Shown here: piece after piece, positions 14,661 to 21,986 of the stretch
Layout of the letters: every line of letters starts with the position of its first letter
Numbering within the stretch: position 1 is the stretch's first letter
Notes under the pieces: model-generated
Seen by the model: the letters and a program-made list of their open reading frames with translations, nothing else
The model's database searches: none
Told to the model about the DNA's origin: nothing
Made by a program: the position numbers and the translations under genes
Origin: CAITSH01 sp964385505
GTDB taxonomy: Bacteria; Pseudomonadota; Gammaproteobacteria; Burkholderiales; SG8-39
NCBI GenBank assembly: GCA_964385505.1
Contig: CAYLPI010000055.1
Location: forward strand, 1 to 21,986
DNA: 21,986 bases
Direction: 5' to 3'

Positions 14661-15845
14661 ATGAACAAGCCCCTCGCAACCATTGCATCCGCAGCAGGCC
14701 TTGCCGCCGCCCTCGCCCTCGCTCTGCCGGCGACGGCGGCCGACAAGGTCAAGGTCGGCTTCATCAGCACCCTTTCGGGGCCGAGCAGCGCGATCGGCAC
14801 CGACATTCGCGACGCCTTCATGCTGGCGGTCAAGCTCAATGGCAACAAGCTGGGCGGACTGCCGGCCGAGGTGCTCATCGGCGACGATCAGTTCAAGCCC
14901 GAGGTCGGCAAGCAACTGGCCGAAAAGAACATCAAACTCGACAAGGTCGATTTTCTGACCGGCATCGTGTTCTCCAACATCATGCTGGCGGCGGTGCCCG
15001 ACGCCTTCGCTGCCAAGACCTATTACGTCAGCCCCAACGCCGCGCCCTCGCCGCTCGCCGGCGCGCAGTGCAATCCCTACTTCTTTGCCGTGGCCTGGCC
15101 CAATGACGCCTTCCACGAGGCGGCAGGGCAGTACGCCACGACCAAGGGCTACAAGAACGTGTACATGATTGCGCCAAACTACCAGGCGGGCAAGGATTCG
15201 CTGGCCGGGTTCAAGCGCTTCTTCAAGGGCAAGGTTGCCGACGAGGTCTATACCAAACTCGGACAGATCGATTACTCGGCCGAGCTCGCGCAGGTGCGCG
15301 CCGCCAAGCCCGACGCGCTGTACATTTTCCTGCCCGGCGGTATGGGCATCAACTTCATAAAGCAGTTCGTCGGCGCCGGCCTGTCCAAGGACATCCAGCT
15401 CATCACCCCGGGCTTCGGTTCCGACCAGGACGTGATACGCCCGGTCGGCGACCCGATGCTGGGCCTGTTCGACACCTCGCACTGGGCGCTCGATTTCGAC
15501 AACGCCGCCAACAAGAAATTTGTTGCCGAGTTCGAAAAGGAATACAAGCGCCTGCCCAGCGTCTATGCGGCTCAGGCCTATGACACGGCGATGCTGATCG
15601 ACTCGGCGGTGCGCGGCGTCAAGGGCAAGATCGAGGACAAGGAAGCCCTCGGCAAGGCGCTGAAGGCGGCCAAATTCGAGTCGGTGCGCGGCGGCTTCAA
15701 GTTCAACACCAACCATTACCCGATCCAGAACTATTACCTGCGCGTGGTCGGCAAGGACAGCCAGGGCCGCATCGTCAACAAGACCATAAGCACGATCTTC
15801 AAGGATCGCGGCGACGCCTACGTGCAGGACTGCAAGATGAAGTAA
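14661..15845 (+). CDS. ABC transporter substrate-binding protein, HAAT (type I periplasmic) family
   Basis: A 394-residue periplasmic protein of the Leu/Ile/Val-binding fold, ligand receptor for Liv-type ABC importers. The N-terminus MNKPLATIASAAGLAAALALALPATAA is a signal peptide with a probable cut after ATAA. The mature protein begins DKVKVGFISTLSGPSSAIGTDIRDAF, typical of type I HAAT receptors, with ISPNAAPSPLAG-like (YYVSPNAAPSPLAGAQ) and YAAQAYDTAMLIDSAVR blocks further on. The ATG at 14661 has AGGAG at 14648-14652. Members of this family near aryl-CoA genes often bind aromatic acids, so such a ligand is more likely than an amino acid (inference). The gene is separated from its likely permeases and ATPases at 17387-20736 by the inverted Rieske gene and has its own promoter and terminator, consistent with extra binding-protein output. 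Confidence 0.92.
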   Translation: MNKPLATIASAAGLAAALALALPATAADKVKVGFISTLSGPSSAIGTDIRDAFMLAVKLNGNKLGGLPAEVLIGDDQFKPEVGKQLAEKNIKLDKVDFLTGIVFSNIMLAAVPDAFAAKTYYVSPNAAPSPLAGAQCNPYFFAVAWPNDAFHEAAGQYATTKGYKNVYMIAPNYQAGKDSLAGFKRFFKGKVADEVYTKLGQIDYSAELAQVRAAKPDALYIFLPGGMGINFIKQFVGAGLSKDIQLITPGFGSDQDVIRPVGDPMLGLFDTSHWALDFDNAANKKFVAEFEKEYKRLPSVYAAQAYDTAMLIDSAVRGVKGKIEDKEALGKALKAAKFESVRGGFKFNTNHYPIQNYYLRVVGKDSQGRIVNKTISTIFKDRGDAYVQDCKMK

Positions 15846-15865
15846 ATCCGCGGGCGGGCCCGCAC

Positions 15866-15901
15866 CGGGGCGAGGCGGTTTGCTCGCCCCGTTTCGTTTT
15901 T
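15866..15901 (+). terminator. Rho-independent terminator after the binding-protein gene
   Basis: CGGGGCGAG at 15866-15874 and CTCGCCCCG at 15883-15891 form a perfect 9-bp stem with an 8-base loop, followed by TTTCGTTTTT at 15892-15901. It lies 21 bases after the binding-protein stop and just before the convergent stop of the Rieske gene. Confidence 0.9.
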
Positions 15902-15909
15902 GCGGAGCC

Positions 15910-16971
15910 TCAGCGCACTGCTTGTCCGGTTTCTTCCGCGATCTTGCGATCGAGCAGTCGCAACCCCTGTATCTGTCCCGAGTCCCCGTTCACGTCTATG
16001 CGCGGGGCGTCAGGGGCCATGTCCATCCAGCGCTGCTGGTTTTCGAACACCTCCCAGTCCTGCCGGAACGCAAGGTCGATTTGCTGGAACAGCATGTCGG
16101 TCACTTGCGGCTGGTCAAGCAGGAAATTGTGCGCCTGCGCCCAGAAGTAGTGGCAACTCTTGCCGGTTTCCGGGGTGATCGCATTCAGGTTGCGCATTTC
16201 TATGCCCCCCGCCATTTGCCCTTCCGCCGCGAAGGCGCCGGTCTTTTTTTCCGGCGCGCCGCGCCCGGTCGCCAGCGCCCCGACGTCCAGCCGCACAAAG
16301 CAAGGCGGCGTGAAATTGATGAACTGCCAGCGATCGACATTGCCGGTGAAACCGCCGGCCTTGACGTAGGTGGGCGGCGCCGGAGCGTCGATGATCCAGC
16401 GGGCAACCGTGACGTCATTGTCCGTCCGCTGCGTCCTTACCTCGGCTTTTTCAGCCGTCGCGTAATTTCCTATGGTCGTCTTGTGCACGAACGACAGGTG
16501 GCTGAGGTCGAGCAGATTTTCGATCACCAGCCTGTAACTACTCTTCACCTGGTAGAGCGCACCCTTGGCGCGCCAGTTCGCATCGTCCATCCAGTGAAAA
16601 TCCGTGATCTTCGATTCATCCGCAAGCGCCGGGTCGCCCATCCACACCCAGATCCAGTGATGGCGTTCAACCACCGGGTAGCGCCTGACGCGCGCGCCCG
16701 CGGGTATGTTCGCCTGCCCCGGCACGCGCACGCAGCTGCCGGTGTCGTCGTAGGTAAAACCGTGGTAGTGGCATTCGATGCAATCGCCTGTAATCGATCC
16801 CTTGTGCAGGGGATAATGGCGGTGACAGCAGCGATCCTCGAGCGCGACGGGCGTACCGTCGGCCTTGCGGTAGAACACCAGCGGCTCGTCGAGCACGATA
16901 CGCCCGAACGGCTTGTCGGCCACAATCTCATGATCCCACGCGGCGACATACCAGGCATTGCGTTGAAACAT
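15910..16971 (-). CDS. Rieske non-heme iron oxygenase, vanillate O-demethylase oxygenase-like
   Basis: A 353-residue oxygenase subunit. The N-terminal Rieske [2Fe-2S] site is Cys48-x-His50 (DRCCHRHYPL) and Cys67-x2-His70 (CHYHGF). The catalytic domain has ENLLDLSHLSFVH, giving Asn152, Asp155, His158 and His163, and a later Asp305 in FRQDWEVFENQQ as the probable third iron ligand. Opening with NAWYVAAW and ending with an EDxEVxEAQQ-like motif places it with VanA/dicamba-monooxygenase-type oxygenases, which O-demethylate or hydroxylate aromatic acids. The start at 16971 has AGGAG just upstream. No ferredoxin reductase is seen in the window, so the electron donor must be encoded elsewhere. It sits inverted between the HAAT binding protein and its permeases, suggesting that the imported compound may need demethylation or hydroxylation first (inference). 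Confidence 0.88.
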   Translation of the reverse strand: MFQRNAWYVAAWDHEIVADKPFGRIVLDEPLVFYRKADGTPVALEDRCCHRHYPLHKGSITGDCIECHYHGFTYDDTGSCVRVPGQANIPAGARVRRYPVVERHHWIWVWMGDPALADESKITDFHWMDDANWRAKGALYQVKSSYRLVIENLLDLSHLSFVHKTTIGNYATAEKAEVRTQRTDNDVTVARWIIDAPAPPTYVKAGGFTGNVDRWQFINFTPPCFVRLDVGALATGRGAPEKKTGAFAAEGQMAGGIEMRNLNAITPETGKSCHYFWAQAHNFLLDQPQVTDMLFQQIDLAFRQDWEVFENQQRWMDMAPDAPRIDVNGDSGQIQGLRLLDRKIAEETGQAVR

Positions 16972-17386
16972 GATGGGCTCCTGTGCTGAATGCGGGCCAG
17001 ACGCACCTGATAAGGCACGACTGTCGGGATGAGGGCAAGTTTAGCACCGCTACTGCGGCGCGCCGCTCAGCCGGTAATCCGCACCCGATGGCATGACCAG
17101 GGTATTGGAAATATTTTTGACAATGTTGTCCAACAACACTGCGCCATCCGATTTGCGTGTTGTCCGGCCCACTCCGCGCAGGTATCATTTGCTCCCAGAT
17201 GCACACCGCCAATCCGAACCGCAAGACACCCGGCCCGAGCGCCAGCCGCCGCGCCGGCGCGGAGGAATCGCCGGGCATGCCGGGGGAGAGCGTCGCCCAT
17301 CTTGAGCTGATGCTGCGCGACGGCGAAGGGCGCATCAGCCCCACGCGCACGCGGCCCAGTCCAAGTCCACGACGGCGCGCCGACCC
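16972..17386. other. 415-base divergent intergenic region
   Basis: No convincing gene is seen between the Rieske gene (-) and the first permease gene (+). It must contain promoters for both. The first half is AT-richer around 17101-17140 and holds the TGTTGT/ACAACA palindrome. The second half is GC-rich; a short frame 17199-17402 overlaps the permease start but has no recognisable protein similarity. Confidence 0.6.
17124..17138. promoter_or_regulatory. Candidate operator palindrome between Rieske and permease genes
   Basis: TGTTGT-CCA-ACAACA is a perfect 6-bp inverted repeat around a 3-base centre in a locally AT-rich stretch. A TTGACA at 17117-17122 precedes it on the + strand but no good -10 follows. 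No regulator is assigned. Confidence 0.4.
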
Positions 17387-18304
17387 ATGTCCTGGATACT
17401 GATACTCGAGCAATCGCTGAACGGCCTTCAGTTCGGGCTGATGCTGTTCCTGCTCGCCGCCGGATTGACACTGGTATTCGGCATCATGGACATGATCAAC
17501 CTCGCGCACGGGTCGCTCTACATGATCGGCGCCTTCCTTGCCGCGACGCTGGTGCAGGCGACCGGCTCCTTCGCCGCCGGCGTACTGCTTGCCATTCCGG
17601 CCACCGCCGCGGTCGGCATGCTGCTCGAGGTGTCGATACTGCGCAGCCTTTACACCCGCGACCACATGTCCCAGGTGCTCGCCACCTTCGCCCTCATCCT
17701 GATCAGCAACGAGGTGGTACGCATCATCTGGGGCTCGGACATGGCCATGAGCGCACCGGCGGCGCTGTCCGGCCCGGTAGAGCTGATACCCGGCCTGTTT
17801 TACCCGTCCTACCGCCTGCTCATCATCGGCGTGGGCCTCGCCGTGGCGCTGCTCCTGTACTTCATTGTGGCAAAAACGCGCGTCGGCATGCTGGTACGCG
17901 CCGGCGCCTCCAACCGCGAAATGGCCACCGCCATGGGCGTCAACATCAAGCTGTTGTTCACCGTGGTGTTCGGTTTCGGCGCCGCGCTGTGCGCGGTGGC
18001 CGGCGCCATGATGGGGCCGATATTCGCGGTGCAGGTGGGCATGGGTGACAACATCCTGATCCTCGCCTTTGTCGTCATTGTCATCGGCGGCATCGGTTCG
18101 ATACGCGGTGCGCTGATCGGCTCGGTGCTGGTGGGCTTTGTCGACACCTTCGGCCGCGCCTTCATGCCGCACCTGTTGCGCGAGTTCCTGCCGCCGCAGT
18201 TCGCCAGCGCCGTCGGCCCGGCCCTCGCCTCCATCCTGATTTACGTACTGATGGCCGCGGTGCTGTTCTGGAAGCCGCAGGGCCTGTTTCCGGCGAGGGG
18301 ATGA
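17387..18304 (+). CDS. livH: HAAT-family ABC transporter permease, LivH-type
   Basis: A 305-residue integral inner-membrane protein, one of the two permeases of a Liv-type importer. It begins ILEQSLNGLQFGLMLFLLAAGLTLVFGIMDMINLAHGSLYMIGAF, the standard LivH start, and carries the later signature GAGASNREMATAMGVN (near 163-178), the cytoplasmic loop contacting the ATPase, and VVIVIGGIGSIRGALIGSVLVG. About eight membrane segments are evident. The stop overlaps the next start by four bases (ATGA at 18301-18304). The ATG at 17387 has little ribosome-site support but agrees with the family start. The gene name refers to family; the cargo here is more likely an aromatic acid than a branched-chain amino acid. 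Confidence 0.9.
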   Translation: MSWILILEQSLNGLQFGLMLFLLAAGLTLVFGIMDMINLAHGSLYMIGAFLAATLVQATGSFAAGVLLAIPATAAVGMLLEVSILRSLYTRDHMSQVLATFALILISNEVVRIIWGSDMAMSAPAALSGPVELIPGLFYPSYRLLIIGVGLAVALLLYFIVAKTRVGMLVRAGASNREMATAMGVNIKLLFTVVFGFGAALCAVAGAMMGPIFAVQVGMGDNILILAFVVIVIGGIGSIRGALIGSVLVGFVDTFGRAFMPHLLREFLPPQFASAVGPALASILIYVLMAAVLFWKPQGLFPARG

Positions 18305-19258
18305 TGCGACGCACCGCCACCTTTGCCCTGCTGCTGGCCGCGATCGCTTTCCCGCCGGCGATGGAGGCATTTGGTCAGGCCTATTACGTCAGCTTCGCCA
18401 GCCGCATCATGATTTACGCGCTGGCCGCCACCAGCCTCAACCTTATTCTGGGCTACGGCGGCATGATTTCCTTCGGCCATGCCGCTTTTGTCGGCGCCGG
18501 CACGTATGTGGCGGGCATCATGATTGTCGAGGGCGTGCCGAGCGCCCTCATCGGCTGGCCGCTCGCCATGCTGTTGTCGGGGGTGCTGGCGCTAGCCATC
18601 GGCGCGATCTCGCTGCGCACGCGCGGCGTCTATTTCATCATGATCACGCTCGCCTTTGCGCAAATGATCTACTACCTGACGGTGTCGATGAAAGCCTACG
18701 GCGGCGAGGAAGGCCTGCCCCTTCCCGGCCGCTCAACACTGCCCTTTGTCAACCTCAAGGACGACGCCAGCTTCTATTACGCCGTACTGGCGCTATTGGC
18801 GCTGACCATGCTGCTGCTCGGGCGCCTCGCCGCCTCGCGCTTTGGCCGCGTCATCGAGGCCATACGCGAGAACGAAACGCGCATGGAAGCCATAGGCTTT
18901 GCCACGCAGCGCTACAAGCTCGCCTGTTTTGTCATTGCCGGCGCCTTCGGCGGCCTTGCCGGCGCATTGCTCGCCAATCACGGCAGCTACATCAACCCGT
19001 CCATCCTGCACTGGACGCAGTCGGGTAACCTGATGATCATGGTCATTCTGGGCGGTGTCGGCTTTCGCTACGGCGGCCTCATCGGCGCGCTGGTCCTGCT
19101 CGGTCTGGAGGAGTTCATCGCCAACCACAAGATCGCCTGGATGGCCGACCTTTACCCCAATTACCAGCAGCACTCGCTGCTCGGCGTGGGCATCATCCTG
19201 CTCATCATCGTGCTCTATGCGCCGCAGGGCATCGCCGGGCTGTTCGCGCGGAGGCGCA

Positions 19259-19266
<8 letters not shown>
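18301..19266 (+). CDS. livM: HAAT-family ABC transporter permease, LivM-type
   Basis: A 321-residue second permease. ALAATSLNLILGYGGMISFGHAAFVGAGTYVAG is the characteristic LivM block, and RFGRVIEAIRENETRMEAIGF is the loop that contacts the ATPases. MIMVILGGVGFRYGGLIGALVL is the late membrane segment. It overlaps the LivH-type gene by four bases and the following ATPase gene by eight (19259-19266), so the genes are translationally coupled. Start could be 18301 or the adjacent ATG at 18304. It forms the translocation pore with the LivH-type partner. Confidence 0.92.
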
Positions 19267-20022
<756 letters not shown>

Positions 20023-20026
<4 letters not shown>

Positions 20027-20736
20027 GCGACGCCCTGCTTCGAGTCGAGAACCTTGAAACCGCCTACGGCGCAAGCCAGGTCTTGTTCGGCATCAGCTTT
20101 GATATCCGCGCCGGTGAGGTGGCGACGCTGCTGGGGCGCAACGGCATGGGCAAGACCACCACGGTGCGCTCCATCATGGGCATGACACCGGCGCGCGGCG
20201 GCGCCATTCGCTTTCGCGGCGAGCAGATCGAAGCGCGCAGTTCAGACCGCATCGCGCGCATGGGCGTGGCGCTGGTGCCCGAGGGCCGGCAGATTTTTCC
20301 CAACCTCACGGTGCGCGAAAACCTCGTCGCCTTTGCCGGCAACCGCAGCGGCACCAGCGAACCGTGGACCCTCGCCAAGGTGTTCGCCTTTTTTCCACGC
20401 CTCGCCGAGCGCAGCAGCAACATGGGCAACCAGCTCTCGGGCGGCGAACAGCAGATGCTCGCCATAGGCCGTGCGCTGATGACCAACCCCCACCTGCTGA
20501 TCCTCGATGAGGCCACCGAAGGCCTGGCGCCGCTGATCCGCGAGGAAATCTGGCAATGCCTCAGCGCACTCAAAGGCCAGGGCCAGACCATCCTGGTGAT
20601 CGACAAATACGTTGAACGTCTGATCAAGATCGCCGACCACCACTCCATCATCGAGCGCGGCCGCGTCGCCTGGCAGGGCAGTTCGGCCGAACTCGACGCC
20701 GACCATGCGCTGTGGCACCGCTACCTCGGTGTCTGA
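20023..20736 (+). CDS. livF: HAAT-family ABC transporter ATPase, LivF-type
   Basis: A 237-residue second ATPase. It has Walker A GRNGMGKTT, the LivF block GVALVPEGRQIFPNLTVRENL, the signature LSGGEQQMLAIGRAL and Walker B LLILDEATEGLAP. In the H-loop region the sequence is ILVIDKYVERL, where most ABC ATPases have a His after the LVE/D stretch; Lys-Tyr appears instead, as occurs in some LivF proteins. The start is a GTG at 20023 overlapping the previous stop, with GGAG at 20011-20014. It completes the transporter set. Confidence 0.93.
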
Positions 20737-20780
20737 CGACGCGTCCGAACACCCCCAAAAGAAACATAAAGGAGAACGGC

Positions 20781-21173
20781 ATGAAAGTATTGCAACCCCC
20801 GGGCTGGGCCAAGCCGCGCGGTTACTCCAACGGCATTGCCGCAACCGGCACCCAGGTCTTCATCGGCGGGCAGATCGGCTGGGACGCCGAATGCAAGTTC
20901 GTGTCGGATGATTTTGCCGCACAGGCAAGGCAGGCCCTCGCCAATATCGTCGCCGTGCTGGCCGAAGCCGGCGGCAAGCCCGAGCACATCACGCGCATGA
21001 CCTGGTATGTCACCGACAAGCGCGAGTACATTGCCGCCTACAAGGGCGTGGGCGAAGCCTACCGCGACATCATCGGCAAGCACTTCCCGGCGATGAGCGC
21101 GATACAGGTGGTGGCGCTGATCGAAGACCGGGCCAAGGTCGAGATCGAGGCGACGGCCGTGGTGCCGGACTGA
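20781..21173 (+). CDS. RidA-family (YjgF/YER057c/UK114) protein lacking the canonical Arg105
   Basis: A 130-residue small trimeric-type protein. RidA enzymes hydrolyse reactive enamines and imines to ketones and ammonium. The family pattern is visible in VFIGGQIGWDAE, QARQALANIVAVLAEAGGKPEHITRMTWYV and KVEIEATAVV. In the position of the Arg105 that binds the substrate carboxylate in classical RidA (PARSCVQV-like), this protein has Met105 (FPAMSAIQV), so it is probably not an ordinary 2-aminoacrylate deaminase. The ATG at 20781 has AAAGGAGA at 20768-20775. It follows the LivF-type gene by 44 bases and probably shares its transcript. In this context it could act on an amino-substituted ring-reduced CoA thioester, which is inference. 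Confidence 0.9.
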   Translation: MKVLQPPGWAKPRGYSNGIAATGTQVFIGGQIGWDAECKFVSDDFAAQARQALANIVAVLAEAGGKPEHITRMTWYVTDKREYIAAYKGVGEAYRDIIGKHFPAMSAIQVVALIEDRAKVEIEATAVVPD

Positions 21174-21187
21174 GCTCGCGCAAAGGC

Positions 21188-21228
21188 ATCGGCTGGAAAC
21201 CCTTGCCAGGCGCTGGTTTCCAGCCGAT
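21188..21228. terminator. Terminator-like hairpin after the RidA-family gene
   Basis: A perfect 14-bp stem (ATCGGCTGGAAACC at 21188-21201, GGTTTCCAGCCGAT at 21215-21228) has a 13-base loop and begins 15 bases after the RidA stop. No T tract follows. It separates the transporter operon from the convergent small ORF and resembles the hairpin at 5380-5414. Confidence 0.72.
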
Positions 21229-21234
21229 TACACC

Positions 21235-21471
21235 TCAGGCATAGGCGCTTGCGATGCGCACTTCGGCGTCGCCCAAACGCTGGATCCGGGCATTCAAGAT
21301 ATCGCGTAGCCTGACCGGGCCGACGGCATCGAGGTTGGCGATCATCGCGTCGCCCTGGGGAACCGACCAGTGCATCGCCGGAATCAACGACAGGGCGGAA
21401 GTCACGTCCAGCACCTCGCCGCCCTGGAATATTTCCGGACGGTCGTCGTTAATCTGAAGTTCCTCGCTCAT
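21235..21471 (-). CDS. Hypothetical small protein, possibly an IS-truncated gene remnant
   Basis: I do not recognise this 78-residue product. It is acidic near the start (MSEELQINDDRPEIF), then neutral, with no membrane segment or known motif. The ATG at 21471 has no good ribosome site. The frame is open upstream to the TAG at 21534-21532, the transposase stop, which is in the same frame. This fits either a short independent gene or the 3' remnant of a gene cut by the insertion sequence. The proximity of the hairpin at 21188-21228 to its stop suggests that a real transcript once ended there. Confidence 0.4.
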   Translation of the reverse strand: MSEELQINDDRPEIFQGGEVLDVTSALSLIPAMHWSVPQGDAMIANLDAVGPVRLRDILNARIQRLGDAEVRIASAYA

Positions 21472-21531
21472 CTGGACGAGTTTGTCTTGCGCGACAGGTA
21501 CTTGGCACGAAAGTAGGTGTCTTGTTTCTGT

Positions 21532-21986
21532 CTACATCTGTATCTGCTGGAGCAATTCGAGCGCGCGCGCTTGCTTGGGGCTGGGTGAAGTAACGACATC
21601 AAAGCTCGTCGCCTGCGGCCCCGCATGCGGCGTGCGGCAGGTGTTGCGCACGATGGTGGCGAGATCCCCGAGCAAGGTGGCAAAGCTGTGTGCAGGGGTG
21701 CCATCGTCGAGCGTGTGACGAGCCACCTTGGTCAGTGCCGCTTTCGAGCGTGCGGCCGGGGCCACCGGGTCGCGCGTCGCTTTAGCGCTCTGGTCGGTAT
21801 CGGCAAACATCAACTCGCGCCAAGCCTCGCGCATGTGCCATTCGACGTAGTAGGCGAGCATGCATAACAGGATATGCGCACGTACCCGGTCTGCCAGGCG
21901 ATGGTGGATGGGACGTATCTTCAGATCGACCGTCTTGAGCGAGCGGAACGCGCGCTCCACATTGGACAGGGCCTTGTAGTTGCGCA
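21532..21986 (-). CDS. Transposase, IS1634-like, C-terminal part (5' end outside window)
   Basis: The frame runs to the window edge and reads RNYKALSNVERAFRSLKTVDL, then IRPIHHRLADRVRAHILLCMLAYYVEWHMRE, the conserved C-terminal region of IS1634/IS4-type DDE transposases, with the YREK-like catalytic Glu expected just upstream of or within this region. It ends ALELLQQIQM, a usual terminus. The GTG at 21958-21960 is internal, not a start. The right end of the element should lie between 21472 and 21531, but I could not identify its inverted repeat without the other end. Intactness cannot be judged. Confidence 0.83.
   Translation of the reverse strand, partial: RNYKALSNVERAFRSLKTVDLKIRPIHHRLADRVRAHILLCMLAYYVEWHMREAWRELMFADTDQSAKATRDPVAPAARSKAALTKVARHTLDDGTPAHSFATLLGDLATIVRNTCRTPHAGPQATSFDVVTSPSPKQARALELLQQIQM

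Noticed and set aside
15880..16989. 369-codon open frame on the + strand opposite the Rieske gene
   Set aside because: The Rieske Cys-His and iron-ligand motifs are on the - strand; this is a shadow.
16928..18370. 480-codon open frame on the - strand opposite the LivH-type permease gene
   Set aside because: Shadow with His/Gln/Gly-rich composition; the + strand gene has membrane segments and family motifs.

Overview
The window looks like chromosomal DNA of a GC-rich betaproteobacterium, probably Burkholderiales. This rests on high GC with strongly biased third positions, a Bug-family (tripartite tricarboxylate) periplasmic receptor, a HAAT (Liv-type) ABC transporter next to aryl-CoA genes, and a gene set typical of aromatic acid degraders. 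It is draft sequence: a 10-N gap at 2685-2694 interrupts one gene, and genes run off both ends.

Layout. (1) 1-3515, + strand: 3' end of an acyl-CoA dehydrogenase, a benzoate/2-aminobenzoate-CoA ligase-like enzyme, a dispersed palindromic repeat, and an FAD-dependent oxidoreductase broken by the gap. (2) 3592-5375, + strand: two periplasmic solute-binding proteins (Bug type and SBP_bac_3 type), ending at a hairpin shared with a convergent MATE exporter (5416-6852, -). (3) 7081-13643, - strand: a five-gene catabolic block, in transcription order two paralogous QueG/RdhA-like double-[4Fe-4S] proteins, a PaaK-like CoA ligase, an 800-residue fusion of an FAD monooxygenase with an Old Yellow Enzyme reductase (2-aminobenzoyl-CoA monooxygenase/reductase or salicylyl-CoA 5-hydroxylase type), and a flavin reductase. 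(4) 13867-14445, +: a divergent MarR-family regulator. The shared intergenic region holds a good sigma70-type promoter for the - block, a palindrome over its -10 box, and a telomere-like TTAGGG array in the predicted leader. (5) 14661-21173: a HAAT binding protein with a near-consensus promoter and a clear terminator, an inverted Rieske oxygenase, the remaining transporter genes (two permeases, two ATPases) in an overlapping operon, and a RidA-like gene. (6) 21235-21986, - strand: a small unknown ORF and the 3' end of an IS1634-like transposase gene.

Working model (inference): an aromatic acid is imported by the HAAT system, possibly demethylated or hydroxylated by the Rieske oxygenase, activated to a CoA thioester by one of two unrelated ligases, dearomatised by the monooxygenase/reductase fusion, and passed to beta-oxidation-like steps represented here only by the acyl-CoA dehydrogenase fragment. 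The RidA-like protein could remove an enamine or imine nitrogen. The two iron-sulfur proteins have no obvious role in the known 2-aminobenzoyl-CoA or salicylyl-CoA schemes and are the most promising new component.
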